This document shows, piece after piece, positions 8,875 to 18,333 of a DNA stretch of 64,000 nt. Position 1 is the stretch's first letter. Every line of letters starts with the position of its first letter. The DNA is taken from assembly GCF_017744115.1 (NCBI RefSeq), contig NZ_JAGHQW010000014.1, forward strand, positions 1 through 64,000. Reading direction: 5' to 3'. Origin of the DNA: Salinisphaera sp. G21_0 (GTDB taxonomy: Bacteria; Pseudomonadota; Gammaproteobacteria; Pseudomonadales; Endozoicomonadaceae). The notes beneath the pieces are model-generated. The model made no database searches. It worked only from the letters and a program-made list of their open reading frames with translations, and had not been told where the DNA came from. The position numbers and the translations under genes are program-made.

Positions 8875-11523
8875 ATGGACAGAGGCTCTGCTGGCATCAG
8901 TGATAAATACGCAAGATCGGATAATGATTATAATCAGCCGAATGATCATGCCGTTTCTTCAAAGCGTGGTCGATATGGACATTGTTCAGTCAGACAGTGG
9001 CATAATCCCCCCCGCACAAACCCGGAGCGTAATGAATTCTACCGTTCTTCTGATGCATGCCCTTCTCAACATCTGCAGTGCCGTTCAGTAAACCCTGCTC
9101 AGGATTTTAATGCGCTCATCAAACCAGAAATAATGGATGATCTGGTGAATAAATCGTATCGTTTCGGCCATCGTTATGATGGGAGAAATCACGGGCAATA
9201 TGCCAGTTCAATTAAAAAATACACGTTAGCAGCCAAAAGACCGTTAAACAGGACTGAACAAAGCCAGCTGATACATTTGCTGCAAAATTTTACCGCAACA
9301 CGGAGTTGGAATTGGCGAAGCCTGACGGCAACACTTCATTCATTGACTTCAGCGGGTGTTTTTACCCCTCATAACCCCATGGATCAGAGTGTTAAGCTTA
9401 CTCAAGCTGCCTTATTATCAACGTTACTTGATGCAATAATATTCAATTGCAACCAAAAACCTCAAGCCATGGATATTGAAGCCCTGGCAATTGCCAACCT
9501 GCTGTGGGCCATGGCGAAACTGGTGGGCAACGGGCTGGAGCGGACACCAGGACTCAAAGAGGCCGTGGCCGCGCTGTTACCCCTGGTGAGCGCACATAAA
9601 GACCAATTTATTCCTCAGAATATCACCAACCTGCTGTGGGCCATGGCGAAACTGGTGGACAACTGGCGGGAGCGGACACCTGCGCTCAACGAGGCCATAG
9701 CCGCGCTGTTGCCCCGCGTGAACGCACAGAAAGACCAATTTAATGCCCAGAGTATCACCAACCTGCTATGGGCCATGGCGAAACTGGTGGACAACGGGAA
9801 GGAGCGGACACCAGCGCTCAACGAGGCCGTGGCCGCGCTGTTGCCCCACGTGAACGCACAGCAAGCTAACTTTACACCACAGGGTATCGCCAACCTGCTG
9901 TGGGCCATGGCAAAACTGGTGGACAACGGACAGGAGTGGACACCAGTGCTCAACGAGGCCGTGGCCGCGCTGTTGCCCCACGTGAACGCACAGAAAGCAA
10001 ACTTTCAACCACAGGGCATCGCCAACCAGCTGTGGGCCATGGCGAAACTGGTGGACAATATGCAGGAGCAGACACCAAATCTCAAAGAAGCCGTGGACGC
10101 CCTGTTGCCCCAAGTGAACGCACAGAAAACAAACTTTAAACCACAAGGCATCGCCAACCAGCTGTGGGCCATGGCGAAACTGGTGGACAACGGGCAGGAG
10201 CAGACACCAAATCTCAAAGCAGCCGTGGACGCCCTGTTGCCCCAGGTGAACGCACAGAAAGCTAACTTTAAACCACAAGGGATCGCCAACCTGCTGTGGG
10301 CCATGGCGAAACTGGTGGACCACGGGCTGAAGCAGACACCGGGACTCAAAAAGGCCGTGGCCGCGCTGTTGCCCTTCGTGAACACACAGAAATACCAATT
10401 TAATCCCCAGGATACCGCCAACCTGCTGTGGGCCATGGCGAAACTGGTGGACCACGGGCAAGAGCGGACACCAGAACTCAACGAAGCCGTGGCCGCGCTG
10501 TTACCCCACGTGAGTGCTCAGAAAGACCAGTTTATTCCACAGGAAATCGCTAACCTGCTGTGGGCCATGGCGAAACTGGGTGACAACGGGCAAGAACAGG
10601 CACCAGAGCTCAACCGGGCCGTGACCGTGCTGTTGCCCCAGGTGAACGCACAGAAAGCTAATTTTAAACCACAGGAAATCGCTAACCTGCTGTGGGCCAT
10701 GGCGAAACTGGGTGAACTCGTTGAGCTGAACGTAGTTACTTCTACGTTCGAATCGCTTGTCTACAAAATCAGTGAAATCCCGCAGCTCTCTCAGCAAGGG
10801 ATATTGATATCTCTCTGGGGAGTAATGGTATGCTGTGCCAGATTGTCTATGGTCTCCAATGCCAATAAAAATAACGTGCTTGAAAAGCACATAGTTGACC
10901 TGTTTACTCGTCTGGAAAAGACATCCCCGGACAATGAAGAAGAACAAACCATCATTGCCATGGCCGCAAGTTGGCTTGGGAGAGCGTCCCCGGTCGTCCC
11001 CCATTACCAGACTCTCATATCAAAACATCAATCCGACTTTCGCGATCAGCTCCAATCATGCATTCCATCTTTGCAGATTGAAGAAGAAAAGAGCCTGAAC
11101 TCATTACCGCCGGTTGACCTGATATTGCCAGATCACAACATGGTGATTGAAATTCAGGGAAAGTTTCATTACGTGAGTGGTGATTTCAAAACCAGGAATG
11201 GGTCGACTCTGCTGAAAATCGCACTGTTGCAAAAAGCAGGGTTTGAGGTCATTGAAATCCCGGTTAACCAGCTTTGTAACCCGGATTTAATTATTGATCA
11301 AATAAAGACCAGGGTGGACACCCCACAACAGGGCCATGGCAGTGCATCAGTTAAAATCGGGTGCGTAGATGAGACAAACGTTACCGCCGACAAAGAGTGT
11401 CAATCCTCAGATCAACGTTACTTAGCCGCCGAGGAACATTTAGAAAAGCAAACAGACAAACCAAAAAACAGAAAAAAGAAAAGGAAAAAAATTCATAAAC
11501 ATTTCAGTAAAATGAACTTCTGA
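8875..11523 (+). CDS. Copy 4: OPR-like 10-repeat protein with RAP domain, stop inside the next leader
   Basis: 882 residues with 10 repeats at exact 44-residue spacing (Trp 211 to 607), which makes it one of the shortest arrays. Three consecutive repeats are near-copies (ANQLWAMAKLVDN twice, then ANLLWAMAKLVDHG). The RAP domain is at about 747-799 with EIQGKFHYVSGDF; Lys replaces the usual Pro after QG. The segment after the RAP domain is slightly shortened (NPDLIIDQIKTR). The tail is basic (KNRKKKRKK) and continues through IHKHFSKMNF. Its final codons and TGA are the MNF mini-ORF of the copy 5 leader (11512-11523), so the natural stop has been lost by a deletion and replaced. The gap to copy 5 is 51 bp, and translation of copy 4 enters the copy 5 leader. 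Confidence 0.9.
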   Translation: MDRGSAGISDKYARSDNDYNQPNDHAVSSKRGRYGHCSVRQWHNPPRTNPERNEFYRSSDACPSQHLQCRSVNPAQDFNALIKPEIMDDLVNKSYRFGHRYDGRNHGQYASSIKKYTLAAKRPLNRTEQSQLIHLLQNFTATRSWNWRSLTATLHSLTSAGVFTPHNPMDQSVKLTQAALLSTLLDAIIFNCNQKPQAMDIEALAIANLLWAMAKLVGNGLERTPGLKEAVAALLPLVSAHKDQFIPQNITNLLWAMAKLVDNWRERTPALNEAIAALLPRVNAQKDQFNAQSITNLLWAMAKLVDNGKERTPALNEAVAALLPHVNAQQANFTPQGIANLLWAMAKLVDNGQEWTPVLNEAVAALLPHVNAQKANFQPQGIANQLWAMAKLVDNMQEQTPNLKEAVDALLPQVNAQKTNFKPQGIANQLWAMAKLVDNGQEQTPNLKAAVDALLPQVNAQKANFKPQGIANLLWAMAKLVDHGLKQTPGLKKAVAALLPFVNTQKYQFNPQDTANLLWAMAKLVDHGQERTPELNEAVAALLPHVSAQKDQFIPQEIANLLWAMAKLGDNGQEQAPELNRAVTVLLPQVNAQKANFKPQEIANLLWAMAKLGELVELNVVTSTFESLVYKISEIPQLSQQGILISLWGVMVCCARLSMVSNANKNNVLEKHIVDLFTRLEKTSPDNEEEQTIIAMAASWLGRASPVVPHYQTLISKHQSDFRDQLQSCIPSLQIEEEKSLNSLPPVDLILPDHNMVIEIQGKFHYVSGDFKTRNGSTLLKIALLQKAGFEVIEIPVNQLCNPDLIIDQIKTRVDTPQQGHGSASVKIGCVDETNVTADKECQSSDQRYLAAEEHLEKQTDKPKNRKKKRKKIHKHFSKMNF

Positions 11524-11574
11524 ACAGAACCGCAGTCTGCTTTTTATATTGCCATGAATTAATGAAATATAATT
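11512..11574 (+). promoter_or_regulatory. Conserved 63-bp leader of copy 5, overlapping the 3' end of copy 4
   Basis: Offsets 0-11 are translated as the last codons of copy 4. Local changes are AACCGCAG for AACAGCAG and TATATTGCCATG for TATATTTTCATG, which breaks one arm of the AT-rich inverted repeat. Confidence 0.6.
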
Positions 11575-14460
11575 ATGCATAGAACCTCTGCAGATATCAG
11601 TGGACAATACGCAAGATCAGGAAGTGATGACAACCAACCGGATAAGCATGCCGCTTCTGCAAGGCGTGGACGATACAGAGAGTGTACCGTCAGACAGTGG
11701 GATAATCCCCCCCGGCCTATCCAGGGGCGTAATGTATTTCACCATTCTTCTGGCGCACGCCCTCCTCAAAATCTACTGAGCCGTTCAGTAAACCTTGCTC
11801 AGGATTTTAATTCCCTCATCAAAAAAGAAACAATCAATACTCTGGTGAATAAATCGAATCGTTTCGGTCCTGAATATGATGGGAGATATCACGGTCATTA
11901 TGCCAGTTCAATTAAAAAATACACGTTAGCTGCTAAAAGACCGTTAAATCGAATAGAACAAAGCCAGCTGATGCGTTTGCTGCAGAATTTTACTGCAACG
12001 CGGAGCTGGAATTGGCGAAGTCTGACGACAACATTTCATTCATTTACTTCAGCGGGTGTTTTTAGCTCTCATAGATCCCTGGATGAGCGTGCTAAGCGTA
12101 CTCAAACTGCCTTATTGTCAACGTTAATTGATGCAATCATATTTAACGGCAACCAAAAACGAGAAGCCAGTGATATTGGTGCTCAGGAAATCACTAACCT
12201 GCTGTGGGCCATGGCAAAACAGGTGGACAACGGGCACGAGCGGACACCAGGGCTCAAAGAGGCCGCGGCTGCGCTGTTGCCCCACGTGTATGCAAAAAAA
12301 GCTGACTTTAAACCACAGGAAATCGCCAACCTGCTGTGGGCCATGGCGAAACTGGTGAGCAACGGGCAAGAGCAGACACCAGAGTTCAACGAGGCCGTGG
12401 CATCGCTGTTGCCTTTCGTGTACGCACAGAAAGACCAATTTATTCCTCAGCATATCGCCAACCTGCTGTGGGCCATGGCGAAACTGGTGGATCTCGGGCA
12501 GGAGCAGACACCAGAACTCAAAGGGGCCGTGGCCGTGCTGTTGCCCCTCGTGAGTGCACAGAAAGACCAATTTATACCTCAGCATATCGCCAACCTGCTG
12601 TGGGCCATGGCGAAGCTGGTGGACAACAATCAGGAGCGGACATCTGTTTTCAAGGGAGCTATGGCCGAGCTGTTGCCCCTCGTGAACGCACAGAAAAGCC
12701 AATTTAATAGCCAGGGCATTACCAGCCTGCTGTGGGCTATGGCGAAACTGGTAGACAGCGGGCAGGAGCGAACACCACAGCTCAACGAGGCCGTGGCTGC
12801 GCTATTGCCCCTCGTGAACGCACAGAAACACCAATTTAATGCCCAGAGTATCGCCAACCTGCTATGGGCCATGGCGAAACTGCTGGACAACGGGCTGGAT
12901 AGGATATCAGAGCTAAAAAAGGCCGTGGCCGCGCTGTTACCATACGTAAACACACAGAAAGCTCAATTTAAACTACAGGAAATCGCTAACTTGCTGTGGG
13001 TCATGGCAAAACTGGTGGACAACGGGCAGAAACAGACGCCAGAGTTCAATGAGGCCGTGGCCGCGCTGTTGCCTCATGTGAACGCACAGAAAAGCCAATT
13101 TAATGCGCAGGATATCGCCAACTTGCTGTGGGCCATGGCGAAACTGGTGGACAACGGGCAGGAGCGGACACCAGAACTCAAAGCGTCCGTCGCCGCGCTG
13201 TTGTCCCAAGTGAACGCACAGAAAGACCAATTTAATGCCCAGGGTATTGCCAACCTGCTGTGGGCCACGGCGAAACTGGTGGACAACGGGCAGGAGCAGA
13301 CACCAAGTCTCAAAGGGGCCGTGGCCGCGCTGTTGCCCTACGTGAACCCACCGAAAGACCGATGTACGCCTCAGCATATCGCCAACCTGCTGTGGGCCAT
13401 GGCGAAACTGGTGGACAACGGGCAGGAGTGGACACCAGAACTCAACGAAGCCGTGGCCACGCTATTACCCCACGTGAGTGCACAGAAAGATCAATTTATT
13501 CCACAGGAAATCGCTAACCTACTGTGGGCTATGGCGAAACTGGTTGACAACGGGCATGAGCAGACACCTGAGATCAACAAGGCCGTGACCGTGCTGTTGC
13601 CCCAGGTGAACGCACAGAAAGCTAACTTTAACCCACAGGAAATCGCTAACCTGCTGTGGGCCATGGCGAAACTGGGTGAGCTCGTTGAGCTGAACGTAGC
13701 TACATCCACGTTCGAATCGCTTGTCTACAAAATCAGTGAAACCCCCCAGCTCTCTCAGCAAACAATATTGTTGTCTCTCTGGGGAGTAATGGTGTGCTGT
13801 GCCAGGTTGTCTATGGTCTCCACTGCCAATAAAAATAATGTGCTTGAAAAACACATGGATGACCTGTTTACTCGCCTGGGAAATACATCCCCCGACAATA
13901 ATGATGATCAATCCATCATTGCCCTGGCCGCAAGTTGGCTTGGGAGAGCGTCCCCAGTCGTCCCCCATTACCAGACTACCGTATCAAAACGTCAATCCGA
14001 CTTTCGCGATCAGCTCCAATCATGCGTTCCCTCTTTACAGATTGAAGAAGAAAAGAGTCTGAACGCATTACCCCCGGTTGACCTGCTGCTGCCAGATCAC
14101 AACCTGGTGATTGAAGTTCAAGGCCCCTCTCATTATGTGGGTGGTGATTTCAACACCAGGAAGGGTTCGACTCTGCTGAAAATCGCACTGTTGCAAAAAG
14201 CAGGATTTGAGGTCATTGAAATTCCGGTTAACAGGCTTTTGAATCAGGAGTTAATGAAACCATATATTGATCGAATAAAGACCAGGGCAGGCATCCTGCC
14301 AGAGGAGCATGGCTCTCTCAAAAGAAGGTGGGCAGATCAGGCATACATTACTGCTGATAAAGGCAGGCAACCCTCAGATCATGGTTACTTGACTGGCGAA
14401 GAACCTTCAGAAGAGCAAAACGGCAAACCAGCAAAGAGGAAGAGAAAAAACAGCCAGTAA
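11575..14460 (+). CDS. Copy 5: OPR-like 12-repeat protein with RAP domain
   Basis: 961 residues with 12 repeats at exact spacing (Trp 211 to 695). The N-terminus begins MHRTSADISGQYARSG and is the most divergent of the early set (RECTVRQWDNPPRPIQ; FGPEYDGRYHG instead of FGHRYDGRxHG). The first repeat has AKQVDNG, where Gln replaces the near-invariant Leu. The RAP domain is at about 835-887 (VDLLLPDHNLVIEVQG, GFEVIEIP). The tail is medium length, with an acidic stretch (YLTGEEPSEEQ) before KPAKRKRKNSQ. The spacer to copy 6 (14461-14630) is the long class-A type with the words ATCATGACTCAAGAACC and CCCCGGATGATTTGAAAATA shared with later spacers. Confidence 0.9.
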   Translation: MHRTSADISGQYARSGSDDNQPDKHAASARRGRYRECTVRQWDNPPRPIQGRNVFHHSSGARPPQNLLSRSVNLAQDFNSLIKKETINTLVNKSNRFGPEYDGRYHGHYASSIKKYTLAAKRPLNRIEQSQLMRLLQNFTATRSWNWRSLTTTFHSFTSAGVFSSHRSLDERAKRTQTALLSTLIDAIIFNGNQKREASDIGAQEITNLLWAMAKQVDNGHERTPGLKEAAAALLPHVYAKKADFKPQEIANLLWAMAKLVSNGQEQTPEFNEAVASLLPFVYAQKDQFIPQHIANLLWAMAKLVDLGQEQTPELKGAVAVLLPLVSAQKDQFIPQHIANLLWAMAKLVDNNQERTSVFKGAMAELLPLVNAQKSQFNSQGITSLLWAMAKLVDSGQERTPQLNEAVAALLPLVNAQKHQFNAQSIANLLWAMAKLLDNGLDRISELKKAVAALLPYVNTQKAQFKLQEIANLLWVMAKLVDNGQKQTPEFNEAVAALLPHVNAQKSQFNAQDIANLLWAMAKLVDNGQERTPELKASVAALLSQVNAQKDQFNAQGIANLLWATAKLVDNGQEQTPSLKGAVAALLPYVNPPKDRCTPQHIANLLWAMAKLVDNGQEWTPELNEAVATLLPHVSAQKDQFIPQEIANLLWAMAKLVDNGHEQTPEINKAVTVLLPQVNAQKANFNPQEIANLLWAMAKLGELVELNVATSTFESLVYKISETPQLSQQTILLSLWGVMVCCARLSMVSTANKNNVLEKHMDDLFTRLGNTSPDNNDDQSIIALAASWLGRASPVVPHYQTTVSKRQSDFRDQLQSCVPSLQIEEEKSLNALPPVDLLLPDHNLVIEVQGPSHYVGGDFNTRKGSTLLKIALLQKAGFEVIEIPVNRLLNQELMKPYIDRIKTRAGILPEEHGSLKRRWADQAYITADKGRQPSDHGYLTGEEPSEEQNGKPAKRKRKNSQ

Positions 14461-14630
14461 TTTCTGCCCTTCGATCATGACTCAAGAACCATTTGCACAT
14501 TCCCGGGAAAGAGTGCCAGCGTTGAATACCTGTTGCCCATGCGTCCTGCCCCGGATGATTTGAAAATAACGGAGACACCAGGAGTCAATGTGTATTCCCA
14601 AACATCTGGTTTTATAGACATTTCAGCAAA

Positions 14631-14693
14631 ATGAACTTCTGAATAGAGCAGCAGTCTGATTTTTATATTCTCATGAATTAATGAAATATAATT
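14631..14693 (+). promoter_or_regulatory. Conserved 63-bp leader of copy 6
   Basis: Variant with GAATAGAGCAGCAGTCTGAT, which damages both the first and second inverted repeats. The AT-rich repeat and TATATT are kept. Confidence 0.55.
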
Positions 14694-17600
14694 ATGCACA
14701 GAACCTCCGCTGTCATCAGTGGTAGATACGCAAGATCAGATAACAATTACAACCAACCGGAAAACCATGCTGCTTATTCAGAGCGTGGACAGTATAGACA
14801 TGCCACCGTCAGAAAGAGAGATAATATCCCCCGCACTACTCCGGAGCGTAATGAATTTTACCACTCTTCTGCCCCATACTTTGCCCAAAACCTGCCGTGC
14901 CGTTCAATAAACCCTGCTCAAGATTTCAATGCCCTCATCAAACAGGAAGTAATGGATGAACTGGTGAGTAAATCTGATCATTTCGGTTATCGTTATGATG
15001 GGAAAAATCACAGTCAATATGCCAATTCAATTAAGAGATACACGTTAGCTTCGCGAAGCCCCTTAACCCGAGCGGAACAAAGCCAGCTGATGATTTTTTT
15101 GCAAGATTATACCGCCACACGGCGTTGGAGTTGGCGAAGCCTGACAACAACACTTCATTCATTTACTTCAGCGGGTGTTTTTACCCCTCATAAACCCGTG
15201 GATGTTCGTGTCAGACACACTCAGGGCACCTTATTGTCAACGCTGTTTGATGCAATAGTATTCAAGTGCAACCGAAAAGCTGCAGCATGGGATATTGATG
15301 CCCAGGGAATCACCAACCTGCTGTGGGCCATGGCCAAACTGGTCGACAGCGGGCAGGAGCGAACACCAGGCCTCATCAAGGCTATGGCCGCGCTGTTGCC
15401 CCATGTGAACGCACAAAAAGATCAGTTTAATGCTCAGGGGATCACCAACCTGCTGTGGGCCATGGCGAAACTGGTGGTCAACGGGCAGAAGCGGACTCCG
15501 GGGATCAATGAGGCCGTGGCTGCGCTGCTGCCGCATGTGAACCTACAGAAAGCGAACTTTAAACCACAGGGAATCGCCAGCCTGCTGTGGGCCATAACCA
15601 AACTGGTTGAACACGGACAGCAGCGAACACCAGAACTCAACAAAGCCCTGGCTGCGTTGTTGCCCCAGGTAAACGCACAGAAAACTGACTTTAAACCACG
15701 GGAAATTGCCAACCTGCTGTGGGCCATGGCGAAACTGGTGGACAACGGGCTGGAGCAGACACCAGAGCTTAAAGAAGCTGTGGCCGCGCTGTTGCCCTGT
15801 GTGAACGCACAGAAAGGCCTATTTAATGCGCAGGATATCGCCAACCTTGTCTGGGCCATGGTGAAACTGATGGACAACGGGCTGGAGCAGACAACAGATC
15901 TCAGCGAGGCCGTAGCGGCGCTATTGCCCCTCGTGAACGCACAGAAAACCAACTTTAAACCACAGGGTATCGTCAACCTGCTGTGGGCCATGGCAAAACT
16001 GGTGGACAACGGGCTGGAGCAGACGACCGATCTCAGCGAGACCATAGCCGTGCTATTGCCCCACGTGAACGCACAGAAGGACCAATTTAATTCTCAGGGT
16101 ATCGCCAACCTGCTGTGGGCCATGGCAAAACTGGTGGACAACGGGCTGGATCAGACAGCAGAACTCAAAGAGGCCGTGGTCGCGTTGCTGCTTCGCGTGA
16201 ACGCACAGAAAGAACAATTTATTCCTCAGCAAATCGCCAACCTGCTATGGGCCATCGCGAAACTGGTGGACAACAGGCAGGAATGGACACCAGAACTCAA
16301 CGAGGCTGTGGCCACGCTGTTGCCCCATGTGAACGGACAAAAAGACCAGTTTATGGCCCAGCATATCACCAACCTGATGTGGGCCATGGCAAAACTGGTG
16401 GACAACGGACTGGAGCAGACAGCAGAACTCAAAGAGGGGGTGGCCGCGCTATTGCCCAACGTGAAGGCAAAGAAAGCTGATTTTGAACCACAGGGTCTCG
16501 CCAACCTGCTGTGGGCCACGGCAAAACTGGTGGACCACGGGCAGGAAAGGACGCCAGAGCTCAACGGCGCTCTGGCCGCGCTGTTGCCTCACGTGATGGC
16601 ACAGAAAGCTGAATTTAAACCAAAGGAAATCGCCAACCTGCTGTGGGCCATGGCGAAACTGGTGGACAACAAACAGGAGCGAACAACAGCACTCGAAAGG
16701 ACCGTGGCCGCGTTGTTGCCTTATGTGAACGCTCAGAAAAGCCAATTTAATGCACAGGATATTGCCAACCTGCTGTGGTCCATGGCAAAACTGGTGGACA
16801 ACGGACAGGACCGGACACCAGAGCTCACCCAAGCCGTGGCGGCACTGTTGATTCACGTGAACCCACAGGAAAAACAATTTATTCCCAAACATATCGCCAG
16901 CCTGCTGTGGGCCATGGCGAAACTGGTGGACAACGGGCTGGAGCAAACATCACGGCTCTTCAAGGCTGTGGCCGTGCTGTTGCCCATGGTAAACGCACAG
17001 AAAGACCAATTAACTCCCCAGCATATCACCAACCTGCTGTGGGCCATGGCGAAACTGGTGGACAACGGGCTGGAGCAAACACCGGAGTTTAACCAGGCTG
17101 TGGCCGTGCTGTTGCCTCATGTGAAGGCGCAGAAAGGCCAATTTAATACTCAGGGTATTACCAACCTGCTCTGGGCCATGGCAAAACTGGTGGACACCAG
17201 ACAGGACCAGACACCAGAGTTCGACGAGGCCGTGGCTGCGCTGTTGCCCCACGTGAACGCACTGAAGGACCAATTTAATCCTCAGGGTATCGCCAACCTG
17301 CTGTGGGCCGTGGCAAAACTGGGTGAACTCATTGAGCTGAACGAGTTTACCACCACGTGCCAATCGCTTGTCTACCAAATCCGTGAAACTCCCCGGCTCT
17401 CTCAGCAAACCCTATTGATGTCTCTCTGGGGCGTCATGGTATGCTGCGCCAGGTTGTCTCTGGTCGCCACTGCCAATAAAAATGATGTGCTTGAAAAACA
17501 CATGGATGACCTGTTTACTCGGCTGGGAAACACATCCCCCGACAATGAAGATGATCAATCCATCATTGCCATGGCCGCAAGCTGGCTTGGCAGAACGTGT

Positions 17601-18119
17601 CCGGTCATCCCCCATTACCAGACAACCATTTCAATACCTCAATCCAATTTCCGTGATCAACTCCAATCATGCATTCCCTCTTTAAAGATTGAAGAAGAAA
17701 AGTGTCTGAACTTATTGCCTCCGGTTGACCTGCTACTGCCAGATCACAACATGGTGATTGAAATTCAGGGACCATCTCATTACGCAAGTGCTGATTTCAA
17801 AACCAGGAATGGTTCGACTCTGCTGAAAATCGCACTGCTGAAAAAATCAGGATTTGAAGTCATTGAAATCCCGGCCAACATGCTTCGGAATCAGGATTCA
17901 ATGAAATTATATATTGACCGAATAAAGACCAGGGCAGGCATCCCGCCACAGGGTCATTCTGTATCACTTAACAGAGAAGAGGCATACGTTACTACCGATA
18001 AAAGACCGCAAGACCACGGTTACTTAACTGCCAAAGAACCTTCAGAAGAGCAAACAGGTAAACCAAAAAGGAGAAAAAGGACGAGAAAAAAACCAGTAAT
18101 CTCCTCCCTTCCATCATGA
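14694..18119 (+). CDS. Copy 6: OPR-like 16-repeat protein with RAP domain
   Basis: 1141 residues with 16 repeats at exact 44-residue spacing (Trp 211 to 871). Its closest relative is copy 7: same repeat number, matching order of many repeats (for example NLMWAMAKLVDNGLEQTAEL at unit 9) and a shared N-terminal variant (HFGYRYDGKNHSQYANSIKRYTLAS.SPLTR). Units 5-7 and 12-14 differ more, so the pair arose by whole-gene duplication followed by repeat exchange. Some cores are altered (LLWAITKLVEHG, LLWSMAKL, LVWAMVKLMDNG). The RAP domain is at about 1011-1063 (EIQGPSHYASADF). The tail ends with KPKRRKRTRKKP, a nuclear-localisation-like basic run. Confidence 0.9.
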   Translation: MHRTSAVISGRYARSDNNYNQPENHAAYSERGQYRHATVRKRDNIPRTTPERNEFYHSSAPYFAQNLPCRSINPAQDFNALIKQEVMDELVSKSDHFGYRYDGKNHSQYANSIKRYTLASRSPLTRAEQSQLMIFLQDYTATRRWSWRSLTTTLHSFTSAGVFTPHKPVDVRVRHTQGTLLSTLFDAIVFKCNRKAAAWDIDAQGITNLLWAMAKLVDSGQERTPGLIKAMAALLPHVNAQKDQFNAQGITNLLWAMAKLVVNGQKRTPGINEAVAALLPHVNLQKANFKPQGIASLLWAITKLVEHGQQRTPELNKALAALLPQVNAQKTDFKPREIANLLWAMAKLVDNGLEQTPELKEAVAALLPCVNAQKGLFNAQDIANLVWAMVKLMDNGLEQTTDLSEAVAALLPLVNAQKTNFKPQGIVNLLWAMAKLVDNGLEQTTDLSETIAVLLPHVNAQKDQFNSQGIANLLWAMAKLVDNGLDQTAELKEAVVALLLRVNAQKEQFIPQQIANLLWAIAKLVDNRQEWTPELNEAVATLLPHVNGQKDQFMAQHITNLMWAMAKLVDNGLEQTAELKEGVAALLPNVKAKKADFEPQGLANLLWATAKLVDHGQERTPELNGALAALLPHVMAQKAEFKPKEIANLLWAMAKLVDNKQERTTALERTVAALLPYVNAQKSQFNAQDIANLLWSMAKLVDNGQDRTPELTQAVAALLIHVNPQEKQFIPKHIASLLWAMAKLVDNGLEQTSRLFKAVAVLLPMVNAQKDQLTPQHITNLLWAMAKLVDNGLEQTPEFNQAVAVLLPHVKAQKGQFNTQGITNLLWAMAKLVDTRQDQTPEFDEAVAALLPHVNALKDQFNPQGIANLLWAVAKLGELIELNEFTTTCQSLVYQIRETPRLSQQTLLMSLWGVMVCCARLSLVATANKNDVLEKHMDDLFTRLGNTSPDNEDDQSIIAMAASWLGRTCPVIPHYQTTISIPQSNFRDQLQSCIPSLKIEEEKCLNLLPPVDLLLPDHNMVIEIQGPSHYASADFKTRNGSTLLKIALLKKSGFEVIEIPANMLRNQDSMKLYIDRIKTRAGIPPQGHSVSLNREEAYVTTDKRPQDHGYLTAKEPSEEQTGKPKRRKRTRKKPVISSLPS

Positions 18120-18270
18120 CTCAAGAACCGTTTTCACATTCAAGGCAGTGCCAGCGTTGAACACATGCTGCCCATGCATCTCGTCCCGGATGATTTGAAA
18201 ATAACGGATTGGTGGCATCAGGAGTAGATGAGTATCCCCAACCGTGTGGTTTTATCGACATTTCAGCAAA

Positions 18271-18333
18271 ATGAACTTCTGAACAGAACAGCAGTCTGTT
18301 TTTTATATTTGCATGAATTAATGAAATATAACT
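18271..18333 (+). promoter_or_regulatory. Conserved 63-bp leader of copy 7
   Basis: TTCTGAACAGAA is intact. The second inverted repeat is changed to AGCAGTCTGTT with a longer T run. The sequence just before the start is AATATAACT rather than AATATAATT. Confidence 0.55.
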
